Assembly: GCA_949289565.1 (NCBI GenBank) | Contig: CASEOO010000027.1 | Location: forward strand, 1 to 64,000 | DNA from: an uncultured Bacteroidales bacterium | GTDB taxonomy: Bacteria; Bacteroidota; Bacteroidia; Bacteroidales; UBA932 | Reading direction: 5' to 3' | Length of the DNA: 64,000 bases | Part shown: one piece after another, positions 44,430 through 53,183 of the stretch | Layout of the letters: every line of letters begins with the position of its first letter | How positions within the stretch are numbered: position 1 is the first letter of the stretch | The notes under the pieces: generated by a model | Told to the model about the DNA's origin: nothing | Databases searched by the model: none | Seen by the model: only the letters and a program-made list of their open reading frames with translations | Position numbers and translations under genes: made by a program

Positions 44430-45454
44430 TTTTTGAGGTTTATTTCAAGTTCCACTTTGAAAATATTCCCGGAGTCAGAGATTCTGAGCGTATGCGCATC
44501 CGGATATATCAGAGACAGACGCTTGCGGCAATTGGCTATGCCGATTCCGTCACCTTTTTTCTTCAATGATTCAGGGAAGACATGGTTTCTGACATTGAAC
44601 CGTATACGGTTCTCTTCCTGAACGAGGCTGATATCTATGTCACTGTCATTGTGCGAAGACACACCATATTTAAAGGCATTTTCTACAAAAGTAATCAGAA
44701 GCATAGGGGCGATGAGTGCGTCCGGATTCCGGATCTCGGCCGAGAAACTGACCTGGGTGTGCTCGTTCAGCCGGAATTTCTGGAGAGCTATATACTGCCT
44801 GATGTATTCCTCCTCGGAAGACAGCGGGATAAAGTCGGCAGAAGCGTTTGAATAGAGATATTTCACCATGGATGTAAACTGTACGAAAGCCTGTTCGGCC
44901 TGGTCAGAACGCGTGACGATGAGACTGTATATAGTATTCAGTGTATTGAACAGGAAATGCGGATTTATCTGAGCCTTGTACATGGCCAGTTCAGCCTTTG
45001 ATTTCTCTTGCTCCAGTTCCTTCTTTTCAAGCATCTGGCGGTAGAGCTCCGTCAGAAGACCTACAGCGATGCTGAATGTAGTCACCACTGCGAACAGAAA
45101 CCATACACCTTGCTCTCTTGGAGACAGCCAGAAAAAACGGTGCGGACGGCGAGGCTCCATGCCTCCATGCCTCATGAAATGCCCCGGATCATCCAGCTGG
45201 ATGACCAGCCATGTGACCATCACAGTCAAGATAAAAGCCAGAACTGGGGCCCACCAGTTTTTCCTGCGGAAAATCATCGGCATAGTGACTTTCCGATGAA
45301 TGAAATAAACAGCGTACAGCCAGAGCACAAGCATGACTGCAAATGCCGTATGGTGCGTAAGCCATCTCTCCACAGGGAGAAGCATAATCATCATCGGCAG
45401 GAGGATAAGACAGAAGATGATGTCTATCAGCCACGTCAGGTTGCGAGTATTCAT
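44426..45454 (-). CDS. LytS-type membrane sensor histidine kinase
   Basis: A 342-residue kinase with four N-terminal membrane helices (about 1-150) and a cytoplasmic His_kinase domain. The H-box is AQINPHFLFNTLNTIYSL; the ATPase domain has FVENAFKYG and GIGIANCRKRL. ATG 45454 (MNTRNLTWLI) is chosen because the -7 element TAATTTTG at 45488-45481 is just upstream; an in-frame ATG at 45532 would start before the promoter. It is the sensor of the pair with the LytTR regulator. Confidence 0.92.
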   Translation of the reverse strand: MNTRNLTWLIDIIFCLILLPMMIMLLPVERWLTHHTAFAVMLVLWLYAVYFIHRKVTMPMIFRRKNWWAPVLAFILTVMVTWLVIQLDDPGHFMRHGGMEPRRPHRFFWLSPREQGVWFLFAVVTTFSIAVGLLTELYRQMLEKKELEQEKSKAELAMYKAQINPHFLFNTLNTIYSLIVTRSDQAEQAFVQFTSMVKYLYSNASADFIPLSSEEEYIRQYIALQKFRLNEHTQVSFSAEIRNPDALIAPMLLITFVENAFKYGVSSHNDSDIDISLVQEENRIRFNVRNHVFPESLKKKGDGIGIANCRKRLSLIYPDAHTLRISDSGNIFKVELEINLKK

Positions 45455-45480
45455 ATCTGTTCTCTTTTCTGTTCCGGATG

Positions 45481-45488
45481 CAAAATTA
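45481..45488 (-). promoter_or_regulatory. -7 promoter element for the two-component pair
   Basis: On the minus strand TAATTTTG matches TAnnTTTG, 26 bases before ATG 45454. It decides the start of the kinase gene. Confidence 0.65.
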
Positions 45489-45563
45489 AGCAAATAATCC
45501 GAGTGCCGTGATTCCGTTCGCCAGCATATCAATGTCGTTTGCCAGCAGACTCGGGTGCATGGA

Positions 45564-45593
45564 TTTGATTCAGAAAAGAGTTAGATAACTTTG
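45564..45593 (+). promoter_or_regulatory. Promoter (-33 TTTG and -7 TAACTTTG) of the Spy-like gene
   Basis: TTTG (45564-45567) and TAACTTTG (45586-45593) are separated by 18 bases, close to the Bacteroidota consensus. The start codon at 45648 follows a leader of about 50 bases. It is divergent from the two-component pair. Confidence 0.7.
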
Positions 45594-45647
45594 CATGTGA
45601 ACGGGAGATTTGCATCCCGGAATGTTTAACATTAAATTACTGCGGAC

Positions 45648-46127
45648 ATGAAAAAGTTAGCTATGATTTTGATTGCATCAGCCATAGGGCTTTGCAGCGT
45701 ATTCGCACAGATTCCTGACCAGAGACACCCTATACAGCCCAGAGACAATGTCGCAAATGGAGCTGAATGTATAAATGACCGGATGGAATTCCTTTCGGAA
45801 AGGCTTGACCTTACTCTTCAGCAGAAAGCAAAGCTTGAAAAGCTGTTTACTGAACAGAGAGCACAAAGAGAAAAAGCTGTCGAAGAGCACAGGGCACAGA
45901 TGGAAAAAATGAGGGAAGAGCACAGAGCCGGCATGCGGCAAATGGCCCAGAAGGACAGGGAAGACATTGAAAAAATCCTGACTCCGGAACAGATTGAGAT
46001 CTGGAACGCCATGCGTGCTGAACATCAGCAGCGCAGGATGGACGCAGAAAGGCATCGCCATGACGCCGGTCCAGGACATCACAGACATCATCATCCGAGG
46101 CCTCGACACTGTCATCCATGTGAATAA
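45648..46127 (+). CDS. Spy/CpxP-like periplasmic protein with His-rich tail
   Basis: A 159-residue exported protein (signal peptide ending ...SVFAQ). The mature part is helical and charged: FLSERLDLTLQQKAKLEKLF, then repeats of EEHRAQMEKMREEHRAGM. TPEQIEIWNAMRAEHQQRR near the C-terminus resembles the LTxxQ pattern of Spy/CpxP chaperones. The last 25 residues are packed with His, plus two Cys (e.g. GPGHHRHHHPRPRHCHPC), a likely metal-binding tail. It is divergent from a two-component system, like cpxP beside cpxRA, but the regulator is of LytTR type. Role in envelope or metal stress is inferred. Confidence 0.7.
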   Translation: MKKLAMILIASAIGLCSVFAQIPDQRHPIQPRDNVANGAECINDRMEFLSERLDLTLQQKAKLEKLFTEQRAQREKAVEEHRAQMEKMREEHRAGMRQMAQKDREDIEKILTPEQIEIWNAMRAEHQQRRMDAERHRHDAGPGHHRHHHPRPRHCHPCE

Positions 46128-46181
46128 TCTGCCAGGCTGACATCGGTTCAGAAACTTTTTAAACAACAATAACAGGCAAGA

Positions 46182-46215
46182 GAGGGCGGTTCAAAGAAAT
46201 TTTTGAACCGCCCTC
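46182..46215 (+). terminator. Locus-specific hairpin of repeat copy 2; likely terminator of the Spy-like gene
   Basis: GAGGGCGGTTCAAA pairs perfectly with TTTGAACCGCCCTC around loop GAAATT, 54 bases after the stop. The outer GAGG and inner TCAAA arms match copy 1, whereas the middle of the stem differs in both arms in a compensated way. Confidence 0.55.
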
Positions 46216-46383
46216 AAACGCCTTTCTCGAAAGACGAGACCCATCCTAACCCCCTCTGTTCGCTTTCGAATGTCCACCGGACATTCTCATAGAACCGCTC
46301 TCGACCCCTATCAGGGGGATCTCGCTCCTTCCAGTCGCGGTCACTTCGTGACTTTTGGCCCTCCCACTCAAACGTCTTTCTTC
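46182..46383 (-). repeat. Dispersed structured repeat, copy 2 (inverted)
   Basis: The core 46240-46357 is the reverse complement of 6056-6173 with a single mismatch in 118 bases. The 17-mer at the left end of copy 1 is present (46367-46383). The right end has the GTCTTTC-type stem in slightly altered form, then a locus-specific 14-bp stem (46182-46195 with 46202-46215). Like copy 1, it lies between convergent genes (stops at 46127 and 46396). Confidence 0.85.
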
Positions 46384-46395
46384 GACAACAGTTGA

Positions 46396-47679
46396 TTATG
46401 CGATTTTTTTATACGGGCCCTTGCCTGGATTCTTGAAGAAGATGGCAAAGAGCACCGCTACCGCCAGGGCATAGCCTGCGAATATGTACCATGCCGTGCT
46501 CCAATCCGGCTGCTCGGCATTATAAACGAAATGATTCACTACTGCCTGAGCCGAGAGCGTACCTATAGTCGCGCCTATGCCATTGGTCATCAGCATGAAA
46601 AGGCCTTGTGCACTGGACTTTATTTCGTCTGAAGACCTTTGCTCCACATAAAGCGCTCCTGAAATGTTGAAGAAATCGAACGCCACGCCGTAAACTATCA
46701 TGGACAGGACGAACATCCATACTCCAGGGCCTGGATTTCCAAGGCCGAAAAGGCCGAAACGGAACACCCATGCCAGCATGGCTATAAGCATGACTCTTTT
46801 GATTCCGAACAGTTTCAATGCCACAGGAATGAGGAGGATGCCGAGAGTTTCGGACATCTGCGATATGGATATCAAGGCATTGGCATTGCGCGCGCCCCAA
46901 GTGTCTGCATATTCAGGGACATCGGTAAAATGCGTGATAAACGGATTCGCAAATCCATTCGTGATCTGGAGAGCGACTCCGAGAAGCATGGAGAAAATGA
47001 AAAAGACAGCCATGCCCCGGTCTTTGAAAAGCGTGAATGCCTTGGCGCCAAGGGCATCAGCCAGACTCTGCGACTGTGCCTGGCCGCTGGCCGGACAGTC
47101 TGGAAGAGTGAAAGAATACAAGAAAAGCACTGCGCCTATGATTCCCGACACGAAAAACTGATAGTAAGTATGCTGGAACTGAATTCCATCTGCATCTGTC
47201 ATGAAATTCACGAAGAGCATGCTGCATATGAAACCTACTGTACCGAAAACCCTTACCGGCGGGAAGTCTTTCACCGTATCATAGCCGTTCTTAAGCAAAA
47301 TCTTGAATGCAACTGAATTTGAAAGAGCTATAGTCGGCATGTAAAACGCCACGCTGATAGTGTACAGCGAGAAAAGTATGCCGAATTCCACATCCGTACC
47401 TGCAGCCAATCCATAGTATCCTGCCATGCCCATAGCCGCGCCTGCTATGAGATGGCAGATGCCTAAAAGCTTCTGAGCCGGAATATACTTGTCGGCAACT
47501 ATTCCCATAATAGCAGGCATGAAGATGGAAACTATGCCCTGCATGGCATAAAAAAGTCCGATTCTTTCAGCCAGCCCCACCGAAACCAGATAGCTGCCCA
47601 TGGATGTAAGGTACGCTCCCCACACTGCCCATTGAAGGAAATTCATCAGGATGAGTCTGAATTTTACTGCTTTGTCCAT
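46396..47679 (-). CDS. Nucleoside permease (NupG-like, MFS)
   Basis: A 427-residue membrane protein with twelve helices. The N-terminus MDKAVKFRLILMNFLQWAVWGAYLTSMGSY and NISGALYVEQRSSDEIKSSAQGLFMLMTNGIGA are characteristic of the nucleoside:H+ symporter family. It should import nucleosides across the inner membrane. It has its own promoter divergent from tgt. The stop is 12 bases from the edge of repeat copy 2. The exact substrate is unknown. Confidence 0.88.
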   Translation of the reverse strand: MDKAVKFRLILMNFLQWAVWGAYLTSMGSYLVSVGLAERIGLFYAMQGIVSIFMPAIMGIVADKYIPAQKLLGICHLIAGAAMGMAGYYGLAAGTDVEFGILFSLYTISVAFYMPTIALSNSVAFKILLKNGYDTVKDFPPVRVFGTVGFICSMLFVNFMTDADGIQFQHTYYQFFVSGIIGAVLFLYSFTLPDCPASGQAQSQSLADALGAKAFTLFKDRGMAVFFIFSMLLGVALQITNGFANPFITHFTDVPEYADTWGARNANALISISQMSETLGILLIPVALKLFGIKRVMLIAMLAWVFRFGLFGLGNPGPGVWMFVLSMIVYGVAFDFFNISGALYVEQRSSDEIKSSAQGLFMLMTNGIGATIGTLSAQAVVNHFVYNAEQPDWSTAWYIFAGYALAVAVLFAIFFKNPGKGPYKKIA

Positions 47680-47723
47680 AAAAAGATTTTAATGTCAATT
47701 ATCGTGGTTTCCGCAATCGCCAT

Positions 47724-47765
47724 TTGCCGTAAACGGCAATAGACGCAGCGAAGTGAGCAAATATA
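47724..47765 (-). promoter_or_regulatory. -7 element and leader hairpin of the nucleoside permease gene
   Basis: On the minus strand TATATTTG (47765-47758) matches TAnnTTTG. Eighteen bases downstream is a hairpin, TTGCCGT/ACGGCAA with a two-base loop (47724-47739), in the leader before the start at 47679. Confidence 0.6.
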
Positions 47766-47808
47766 GGAATAATTTGAACAATTTTGGTCTCATATGGCAG
47801 TTTCTTCT

Positions 47809-47841
47809 TATCTTTGACAGATTAATCATTGGCGTGAGCCA
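47809..47841 (+). promoter_or_regulatory. -7 element and small leader hairpin of tgt
   Basis: TATCTTTG (47809-47816) matches TAnnTTTG. A short stem TGGC/GCCA closed by a GTGA (GNRA-type) loop follows at 47830-47841. AAGGAAG stands directly before the ATG at 47860. Confidence 0.6.
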
Positions 47842-47859
47842 GCTTGAGAAAAAAGGAAG

Positions 47860-48990
47860 ATGAAATTTGTAAAGACTGCGACAGACCCGGAATCGAGCGC
47901 CAGATGCGGCATCATCACTACCGGCCACGGACAGATAGAGACACCTATTTTCATGCCAGTAGGCACCGTAGGCTCGGTCAAGGGGATATACCACAGGGAT
48001 CTGAAAGAGGATATCAGAGCCGAAATCATTCTCGGGAATACATACCACCTGTATCTAAGGCCCGGGCTGGAAATTTTGAAGGCGGCCGGAGGTCTGCACA
48101 AATTCATATCATGGGACAGGCCGATATTGACTGACAGCGGAGGATTCCAGGTATTCTCGCTCTCCCCCATAAGGAAACTGGCTCCTGACGGATGCACATT
48201 CTCATCCCACATAGACGGGTCGAAGCACACGTTCACGCCAGAAAATAATGTCGACACGCAGAGAATCATCGGAGGAGACATCATTATGGCGCTGGATGAA
48301 TGCACGCCGGGAGATGCAAGTTTCGATTATGCGAAAAAGTCTCTGAAACTGACGCAATCATGGCTGGCACGATGCATCAAACATTTCGACGAGACGGAGC
48401 CGCTGTACGGATATCCGCAGACTTTTTTCCCCATAGTCCAGGGGTGCGTTTATCCGGAACTGAGACGCGAAGCCGCAGAATTTGCGGCGTCTTTCGACAG
48501 GGAAGGCTATGCCATTGGCGGACTCTCTGTAGGAGAGCCGACAGAAAAAATGTATGAAATGCTGGAGGTTGTCTGCCCGATATTGCCGGATGACCGGCCG
48601 AGATATCTGATGGGAGTAGGCACTCCGGCGAATATTCTGGAAGGGATAGCGCGAGGCATAGACATGTTCGACTGTGTGATGCCGACACGCAACGGAAGAA
48701 ACGGCATGCTGTTCACATGGAACGGGATCATGAATATGAAAAACCAGAAATGGGCCGATGATTTCTCGCCTATAGACCCTGACGGCACATCTTTCGTGGA
48801 CAGGACATACAGCAAGGCGTATCTGCGGCATCTTTTCGTATCGAAAGAGATATTTGCCGGACAGATAGCCAGTGAGCACAATCTGGCGTTCTACCTCGAC
48901 CTGGTGAGGGAGGCTAGAAAGCATATCCAGGCAGGGGATTTCAGAAGCTGGAAAGATGCGACGGTGAAAAGAATAATGACGAGACTTTAA
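47860..48990 (+). CDS. tgt: tRNA-guanine transglycosylase without the zinc cysteines
   Basis: Exchanges guanine 34 in certain tRNAs for preQ1 on the way to queuosine. The 376-residue TIM barrel has the base-recognition Asp92 in TDSGGFQVFS, GGLSVGEP and the nucleophile Asp271 in MFDCVMPTRNGRNG. The usual zinc site is CxCxxC plus a His 31 residues after the first Cys. Here those positions are Gly309, Ser311 and Asp314 in DGTSFVDRTYS, while His340 (SEHNLAFY) is kept. Spacing is unchanged, so the zinc ligands are substituted in place. The protein is otherwise complete. It is followed by an LptF/G permease 6 bases later. Confidence 0.93.
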   Translation: MKFVKTATDPESSARCGIITTGHGQIETPIFMPVGTVGSVKGIYHRDLKEDIRAEIILGNTYHLYLRPGLEILKAAGGLHKFISWDRPILTDSGGFQVFSLSPIRKLAPDGCTFSSHIDGSKHTFTPENNVDTQRIIGGDIIMALDECTPGDASFDYAKKSLKLTQSWLARCIKHFDETEPLYGYPQTFFPIVQGCVYPELRREAAEFAASFDREGYAIGGLSVGEPTEKMYEMLEVVCPILPDDRPRYLMGVGTPANILEGIARGIDMFDCVMPTRNGRNGMLFTWNGIMNMKNQKWADDFSPIDPDGTSFVDRTYSKAYLRHLFVSKEIFAGQIASEHNLAFYLDLVREARKHIQAGDFRSWKDATVKRIMTRL

Positions 48991-48996
48991 CAGGAA

Positions 48997-50097
48997 ATGA
49001 AACATCTGGAACTCAAGCCGAGAATTCTCGACTTATACATAATCAAGAAGTTCATCTCGACTTTCTTCGTGGCCCTGATTCTGATCATCGGCATAGTCAT
49101 CATTTTCGATATCAGCGAGAAAATCGATGACTTCGTGAGCAAGGAGGCGCCGCTGAAAGCCATTATCTTCGACTATTATTTCAATTTCATCCCGTATTTC
49201 ATGAATATGTTCAGCGCTCTGTTCGTATTCATCACGGTGATTTTCTTCACTTCGAAGATGGCAGGAAACTCTGAAATCATAGCCATTCTGTCATGCGGGG
49301 TCAGCTTCCACAGGATGATGGTCCCGTACATAGTGTCGGCCACTATCATTGCCTTGTTCTCGCTATGCCTCAACCTGTTCATCATTCCGAATTCAAACAA
49401 AGTGCTCGTCCAGTTCGAAAACAAATACCTGAAATCCAATACTGCGAACACGAACCGCAATATCCACTACCAGATATCTCCTGGAGAATTTGTGTTCGTG
49501 GAATCATTCAGCTCCTGGAACAACACTGCCTACCGTTTCACCTTGGAGAAAATAGAGGACAACAAGCTGGTGTCAAAACTGTCTGCGGAAACGGCGGTAT
49601 GGGACACTACTTTCAACGGCTGGAGGCTCAAAAAGTACTTCATCAGGGACTATACAAATTCGCTTGAGGACAAAATCCGCAGCGGGAGACAGCTGGACAC
49701 GGTCATAAATCTGACTGTAAATGACTTCTACATGAAGAAAAACACATTGGAGTCACTCAACTACAAGGAACTGAACAACCTGATAGAGACACAGAAAATG
49801 CGCGGGGATGCAAATATAAAGGATGCCCTCATCGAAAAGCACAAGAGATTCGCCATGCCTTTTTCAGCTTTCATCCTCACCATCATGGGAGTGGCGCTTT
49901 CTTCAAAGAAACGGCGAGGAGGAATGGGCTGGAATATCGGCATAGGCATAGCCTTGAGTTTCTCCTATATCCTGTTCCAGCGTTTCAGCGAGATGTTCGT
50001 ATACACAGGCGTGATGCCGCCAGGGCTCGCGCTATGGACACCGAATATACTGTACGCTGTCATAGCCGGGGTTCTGTACAAGATAGCGCCGAAATAG
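48997..50097 (+). CDS. LptF/LptG-type permease (YjgP/YjgQ family)
   Basis: A 366-residue inner-membrane protein with three helices at each end and a periplasmic beta region between them, the LptF/G layout for moving lipopolysaccharide to the Lpt bridge. It begins LKPRILDLYIIKKFISTFFVALIL. GVSFHRMMVPYIVSATIIALF and the C-terminal FAMPFSAFILTIMGVALSS are family blocks. It pairs functionally with the permease half of the 37368 frame: this is the short form, that one the long. It is co-transcribed with tgt. Confidence 0.9.
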   Translation: MKHLELKPRILDLYIIKKFISTFFVALILIIGIVIIFDISEKIDDFVSKEAPLKAIIFDYYFNFIPYFMNMFSALFVFITVIFFTSKMAGNSEIIAILSCGVSFHRMMVPYIVSATIIALFSLCLNLFIIPNSNKVLVQFENKYLKSNTANTNRNIHYQISPGEFVFVESFSSWNNTAYRFTLEKIEDNKLVSKLSAETAVWDTTFNGWRLKKYFIRDYTNSLEDKIRSGRQLDTVINLTVNDFYMKKNTLESLNYKELNNLIETQKMRGDANIKDALIEKHKRFAMPFSAFILTIMGVALSSKKRRGGMGWNIGIGIALSFSYILFQRFSEMFVYTGVMPPGLALWTPNILYAVIAGVLYKIAPK

Positions 50098-50109
50098 GCC
50101 GGCGCCGGC
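50098..50109. repeat. 12-bp GC palindrome
   Basis: GCCGGCGCCGGC directly follows the permease stop codon, between convergent genes. No T-run follows, so it is a doubtful terminator. Confidence 0.35.
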
Positions 50110-50137
50110 TGTCACGGAAACCGTCAATCCAGCGCTG

Positions 50138-50950
50138 TCAAAAGCCTTCACGGACAATTTCTGATCCGTCCATCACTGTCACAGACGGGAATATTTCAAT
50201 ATCGCTGGTATAGAATATGGAGCTGCCGTCAGTGATAAGCCCTGAGATGCTTCCGTTTGAATGGAAGGATGCTGAGCTGGCATCGGAAAGATTGCCTTCA
50301 AAATCCACTATCTCCAGAGCATAATGGTCGACATATGACTCCGTCCTCGGAGATAGCGAGGAGGCATCTTCCATGACAGCTCTGCATTGCATGACTGTCC
50401 CGTCCATCATAGCCGCAGATGCATCGCAAAGGGTAAGCACTGCAGTGGATGCATCCACCCTGTCGGCCATGAAAAGCGAAGCGTCTCCGAGATTCAATTT
50501 AATTTCGTCTGCGGAAATGCCGGCAAAATTAAAAAATGAAGCAGAAGAAGCTTCCAGCGACAGCAAATTTGCCTCGACAAGCTGGCTGGTCCTGAACTCA
50601 GCGGCATTCATCAGCCTTATAGACTGCACTCTGGCACTGGAAGGAATCTTCACATGAGTTTCAAATCTTCCGGAAAATCTGGCGCCGTCATCGTATTCCA
50701 CCACGAGAGTCCCAGAACGGACATAGGCTTCCACATATGGCAGGACATTCGCATCGGTTGCAATTTCTATCACACCCTCATCGCCTGACTGCTCCACGAT
50801 GATGTTTCCATCCACCACGATTGAATTGTACCACTCAGTGACATCCTGGCATTTGAACGCAGTCACACCTGCCAGATCCATTCTGGAACAGGACGAAAGA
50901 AATAATGACAGAAATGCTATAATCGAAAATAAAAAAACCGGCTTTCTCAT
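50138..50950 (-). CDS. DUF2807 (GIN domain) lipoprotein
   Basis: A 270-residue lipoprotein (lipobox LSSC, mature CSRMDLAG). The body is a beta-helix-like run of short strands rich in Ser, Ala and Asp (ANLLSLEASSASFFNFAGI, IKLNLGDASLFMADRVD), typical of the GIN domain of DUF2807 (N-terminal part EWYNSIVVDGNIIVEQ). These are common exported proteins of Bacteroidota with unknown role, perhaps adhesive or structural. It follows the M3 peptidase by 75 bases in the same direction. Confidence 0.8.
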   Translation of the reverse strand: MRKPVFLFSIIAFLSLFLSSCSRMDLAGVTAFKCQDVTEWYNSIVVDGNIIVEQSGDEGVIEIATDANVLPYVEAYVRSGTLVVEYDDGARFSGRFETHVKIPSSARVQSIRLMNAAEFRTSQLVEANLLSLEASSASFFNFAGISADEIKLNLGDASLFMADRVDASTAVLTLCDASAAMMDGTVMQCRAVMEDASSLSPRTESYVDHYALEIVDFEGNLSDASSASFHSNGSISGLITDGSSIFYTSDIEIFPSVTVMDGSEIVREGF

Positions 50951-51025
50951 AATTTTCCCTTTTTCACAATAAATCAGGCTTAAGATGAAAAAACCGGTGA
51001 AAATGTTGCAATGCAGAGCCTGGCG

Positions 51026-53119
51026 CTATTTTTTCACAAGTCCAAGCTTCTCCATGAGAGCTTCTGGTTCAGGATTGTGGCCGCGGAAACGCTTGTAAAG
51101 AACAGCAGCATCTTCCGAACCACCCTTCGAAAGTATATTTTTCCTGAAGGATTCTGCCACTTCATTGTTGAAAATGCCCTTTTCCTTGAAAAGCGAGAAT
51201 GCATCCGCCTCCAGGACCTCCGCCCACTTGTATGAGTAATATCCTGCAGAATACCCGCCTGCAAATATATGGGAGAAGGTAGGTGAAAATGCAGTGCCCT
51301 CAGCGGCAGGGATGACATTTATCGGAGCTACTGTTTTTTTCTCAAAGTCAACAGTGCTCTCCTCAGGCACAGACTTCAATGTATGCCATGCCATATCCAT
51401 GATGCCATAACGGAGCTGCCCTGCCTGCGAATAGCCGGCCAGGTAATTTTTCGATGCCACGATTTTTGTCACCAGAGAATCAGGAATCACCTCTCCTGTC
51501 CTGTAATCCTTGGCAAAAGTATCGAGATATTCTGGTTCGTATGCCCAGTTCTCCATAATCTGAGAAGGAAGCTCCACGAAATCTCTCGGAACAGACGTTC
51601 CTGTCTGTGACGGATAGCGGCCTTCGGCCAGAATACCATGCAGGGAATGTCCGAACTCATGCAACAGGGTCACGAATTCACTATGGGTCAGAAGCGACGG
51701 CGCATTCTCCGTCGGTTTTGTGAAGTTAGTCACTATGCTGATAAAAGGACGTTCCTCCACTCCGTTGTAAATGCCCTGCTCCCTGAACGCAGTCATCCAC
51801 GCTCCCCCGCGTTTGCTCGCCCTCGGGAAGAAGTCTGCATAGAAGAGGGCCATATGACGTCCGCCGGCATCCTTCACATCATACACCTTCACATCCTTGT
51901 GATATACGGGCACATTATGTATCTCAGTGAATGTCAGCCCATAAAGTCTGTTCGCCAAATCAAAGGCCGCCGCTATGCAGTTTTCAAGCCTGAAATATGG
52001 TTTCAGCTGTTCCTCGTTCAGGTTATAACGCGCTTCACGGTACTTTTCAGACCAGTATGAAAAATCCCAAGACCTCAGTTCGCTGTCTTCAAAGCCGTTT
52101 TCCTTGGCAAATTCGAAGATTTCAGCCACTTCCTGCCTTGCAAACGGCATGGTAGGCTCGAGCAACTCCTTGAGAAATGCATTTACCGTTTCCGGATTCT
52201 TGGCCATCTTGTTCTCCAGTGCATAATCTGCATAGGTATCGTAGCCAAGCAAGCCGGACATCTTTATCCTAAGATCCACTATCTGCTTCACAATCCCGGT
52301 ATTGTCGAATTCACCTCCTACAGAACGTGACAGATACGCCATATAGACATCCTTTCTAAGTTCCCTGTTCTCGCTGTACTTCATGAACGGGCCAAAGCTT
52401 GGATAATCCAGCGTAACAGCCCAGCCGTCAAGCCCCTTCTCCTTTGCATACATAGACGCCATATCCACCACATAAGCAGGCAGGCCGGCCAGGTCGGAAC
52501 TGTCCGTTATATGCAGAGTGTAGGCATTCGTCGATGCCAGTACATTCTTGCTGAACTGAAGCGTAGCCAGTGAAAGTTCCTCAGCATATTTGCTGTATGT
52601 CTCTTTGTCTGCATCGGAAAGGTTTGCGCCGTTTCTGGCAAAAGACTCATAAGTGTCTTCCAGAAGTTTCTTCTGATCCTGAGCCAGATCCAGAGAATCT
52701 TTTTTCATATACACAGCCTTGACCCTCTCGAAAAGAGGCTTGTTAAGAGATATGTACATGGAATATTCAGTCATCAGCGGGGCGACCTCCTCAGCGATGG
52801 CCTGCATCTCATCGTCGGTGTCAGCCTCCATCAGATTGTAAAATATACCGGAAACACGGTTCAAAGTCCTTCCGCTGTATTCCAGAGCTTCTATAGTATT
52901 CTCGAAATCCGGTTCTGCAGGGTTTGACACGATAGAGTCGATTTCTGCCTTGGCCTCTTCTATCCCTGCCTTGAAGGCAGGAAGGTAATGTTCATTTCTG
53001 ATTTTGTCAAATGCCGGAGCGCCATATGGACAGGCAGACTCCGTCAGCAAAGGGTTTTCCATATTGCAAGATGTTAAAAACGCCAGCATCGCCGCCGCAA
53101 TGATTGATTCAAACTTCAT
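51026..53119 (-). CDS. dcp: M3-family peptidyl-dipeptidase lipoprotein
   Basis: A zinc metallopeptidase that removes C-terminal dipeptides from short peptides. The catalytic motif HEFGH is in LLHEFGHSLHGILAEG, with the third ligand Glu in the following helix (FVELPSQIMENW). A signal peptide with lipobox LTSC makes it a lipoprotein rather than the cytoplasmic enzyme, so peptide digestion in the envelope is inferred. The 697-residue length is normal. The start ATG 53119 follows a TATATTTG -7 element. Confidence 0.92.
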   Translation of the reverse strand: MKFESIIAAAMLAFLTSCNMENPLLTESACPYGAPAFDKIRNEHYLPAFKAGIEEAKAEIDSIVSNPAEPDFENTIEALEYSGRTLNRVSGIFYNLMEADTDDEMQAIAEEVAPLMTEYSMYISLNKPLFERVKAVYMKKDSLDLAQDQKKLLEDTYESFARNGANLSDADKETYSKYAEELSLATLQFSKNVLASTNAYTLHITDSSDLAGLPAYVVDMASMYAKEKGLDGWAVTLDYPSFGPFMKYSENRELRKDVYMAYLSRSVGGEFDNTGIVKQIVDLRIKMSGLLGYDTYADYALENKMAKNPETVNAFLKELLEPTMPFARQEVAEIFEFAKENGFEDSELRSWDFSYWSEKYREARYNLNEEQLKPYFRLENCIAAAFDLANRLYGLTFTEIHNVPVYHKDVKVYDVKDAGGRHMALFYADFFPRASKRGGAWMTAFREQGIYNGVEERPFISIVTNFTKPTENAPSLLTHSEFVTLLHEFGHSLHGILAEGRYPSQTGTSVPRDFVELPSQIMENWAYEPEYLDTFAKDYRTGEVIPDSLVTKIVASKNYLAGYSQAGQLRYGIMDMAWHTLKSVPEESTVDFEKKTVAPINVIPAAEGTAFSPTFSHIFAGGYSAGYYSYKWAEVLEADAFSLFKEKGIFNNEVAESFRKNILSKGGSEDAAVLYKRFRGHNPEPEALMEKLGLVKK

Positions 53120-53147
53120 GACAACTTCAATTTTTCTTTTCCGCGGG

Positions 53148-53155
53148 CAAATATA
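53148..53155 (-). promoter_or_regulatory. -7 promoter element for the M3 peptidase gene
   Basis: On the minus strand TATATTTG matches TAnnTTTG, 28 bases before the ATG. TTTG (CAAA at 53179-53182 on the plus strand) is a possible -33. Confidence 0.65.
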
Positions 53156-53183
53156 GCATTTTTAATCTGATTTGCAGCCAAAT

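Noticed and set aside
45455..45532. Longer N-terminus for the LytS-type kinase
   Set aside because: It would begin upstream of the -7 element at 45481-45488; the extension is not hydrophobic and unlike the family.
43088..48990. Queuosine gene cluster
   Set aside because: queH and tgt are 4 kb apart with unrelated genes on the other strand between them, and queA, queC, queD, queE and queF are not seen. There is no operon.
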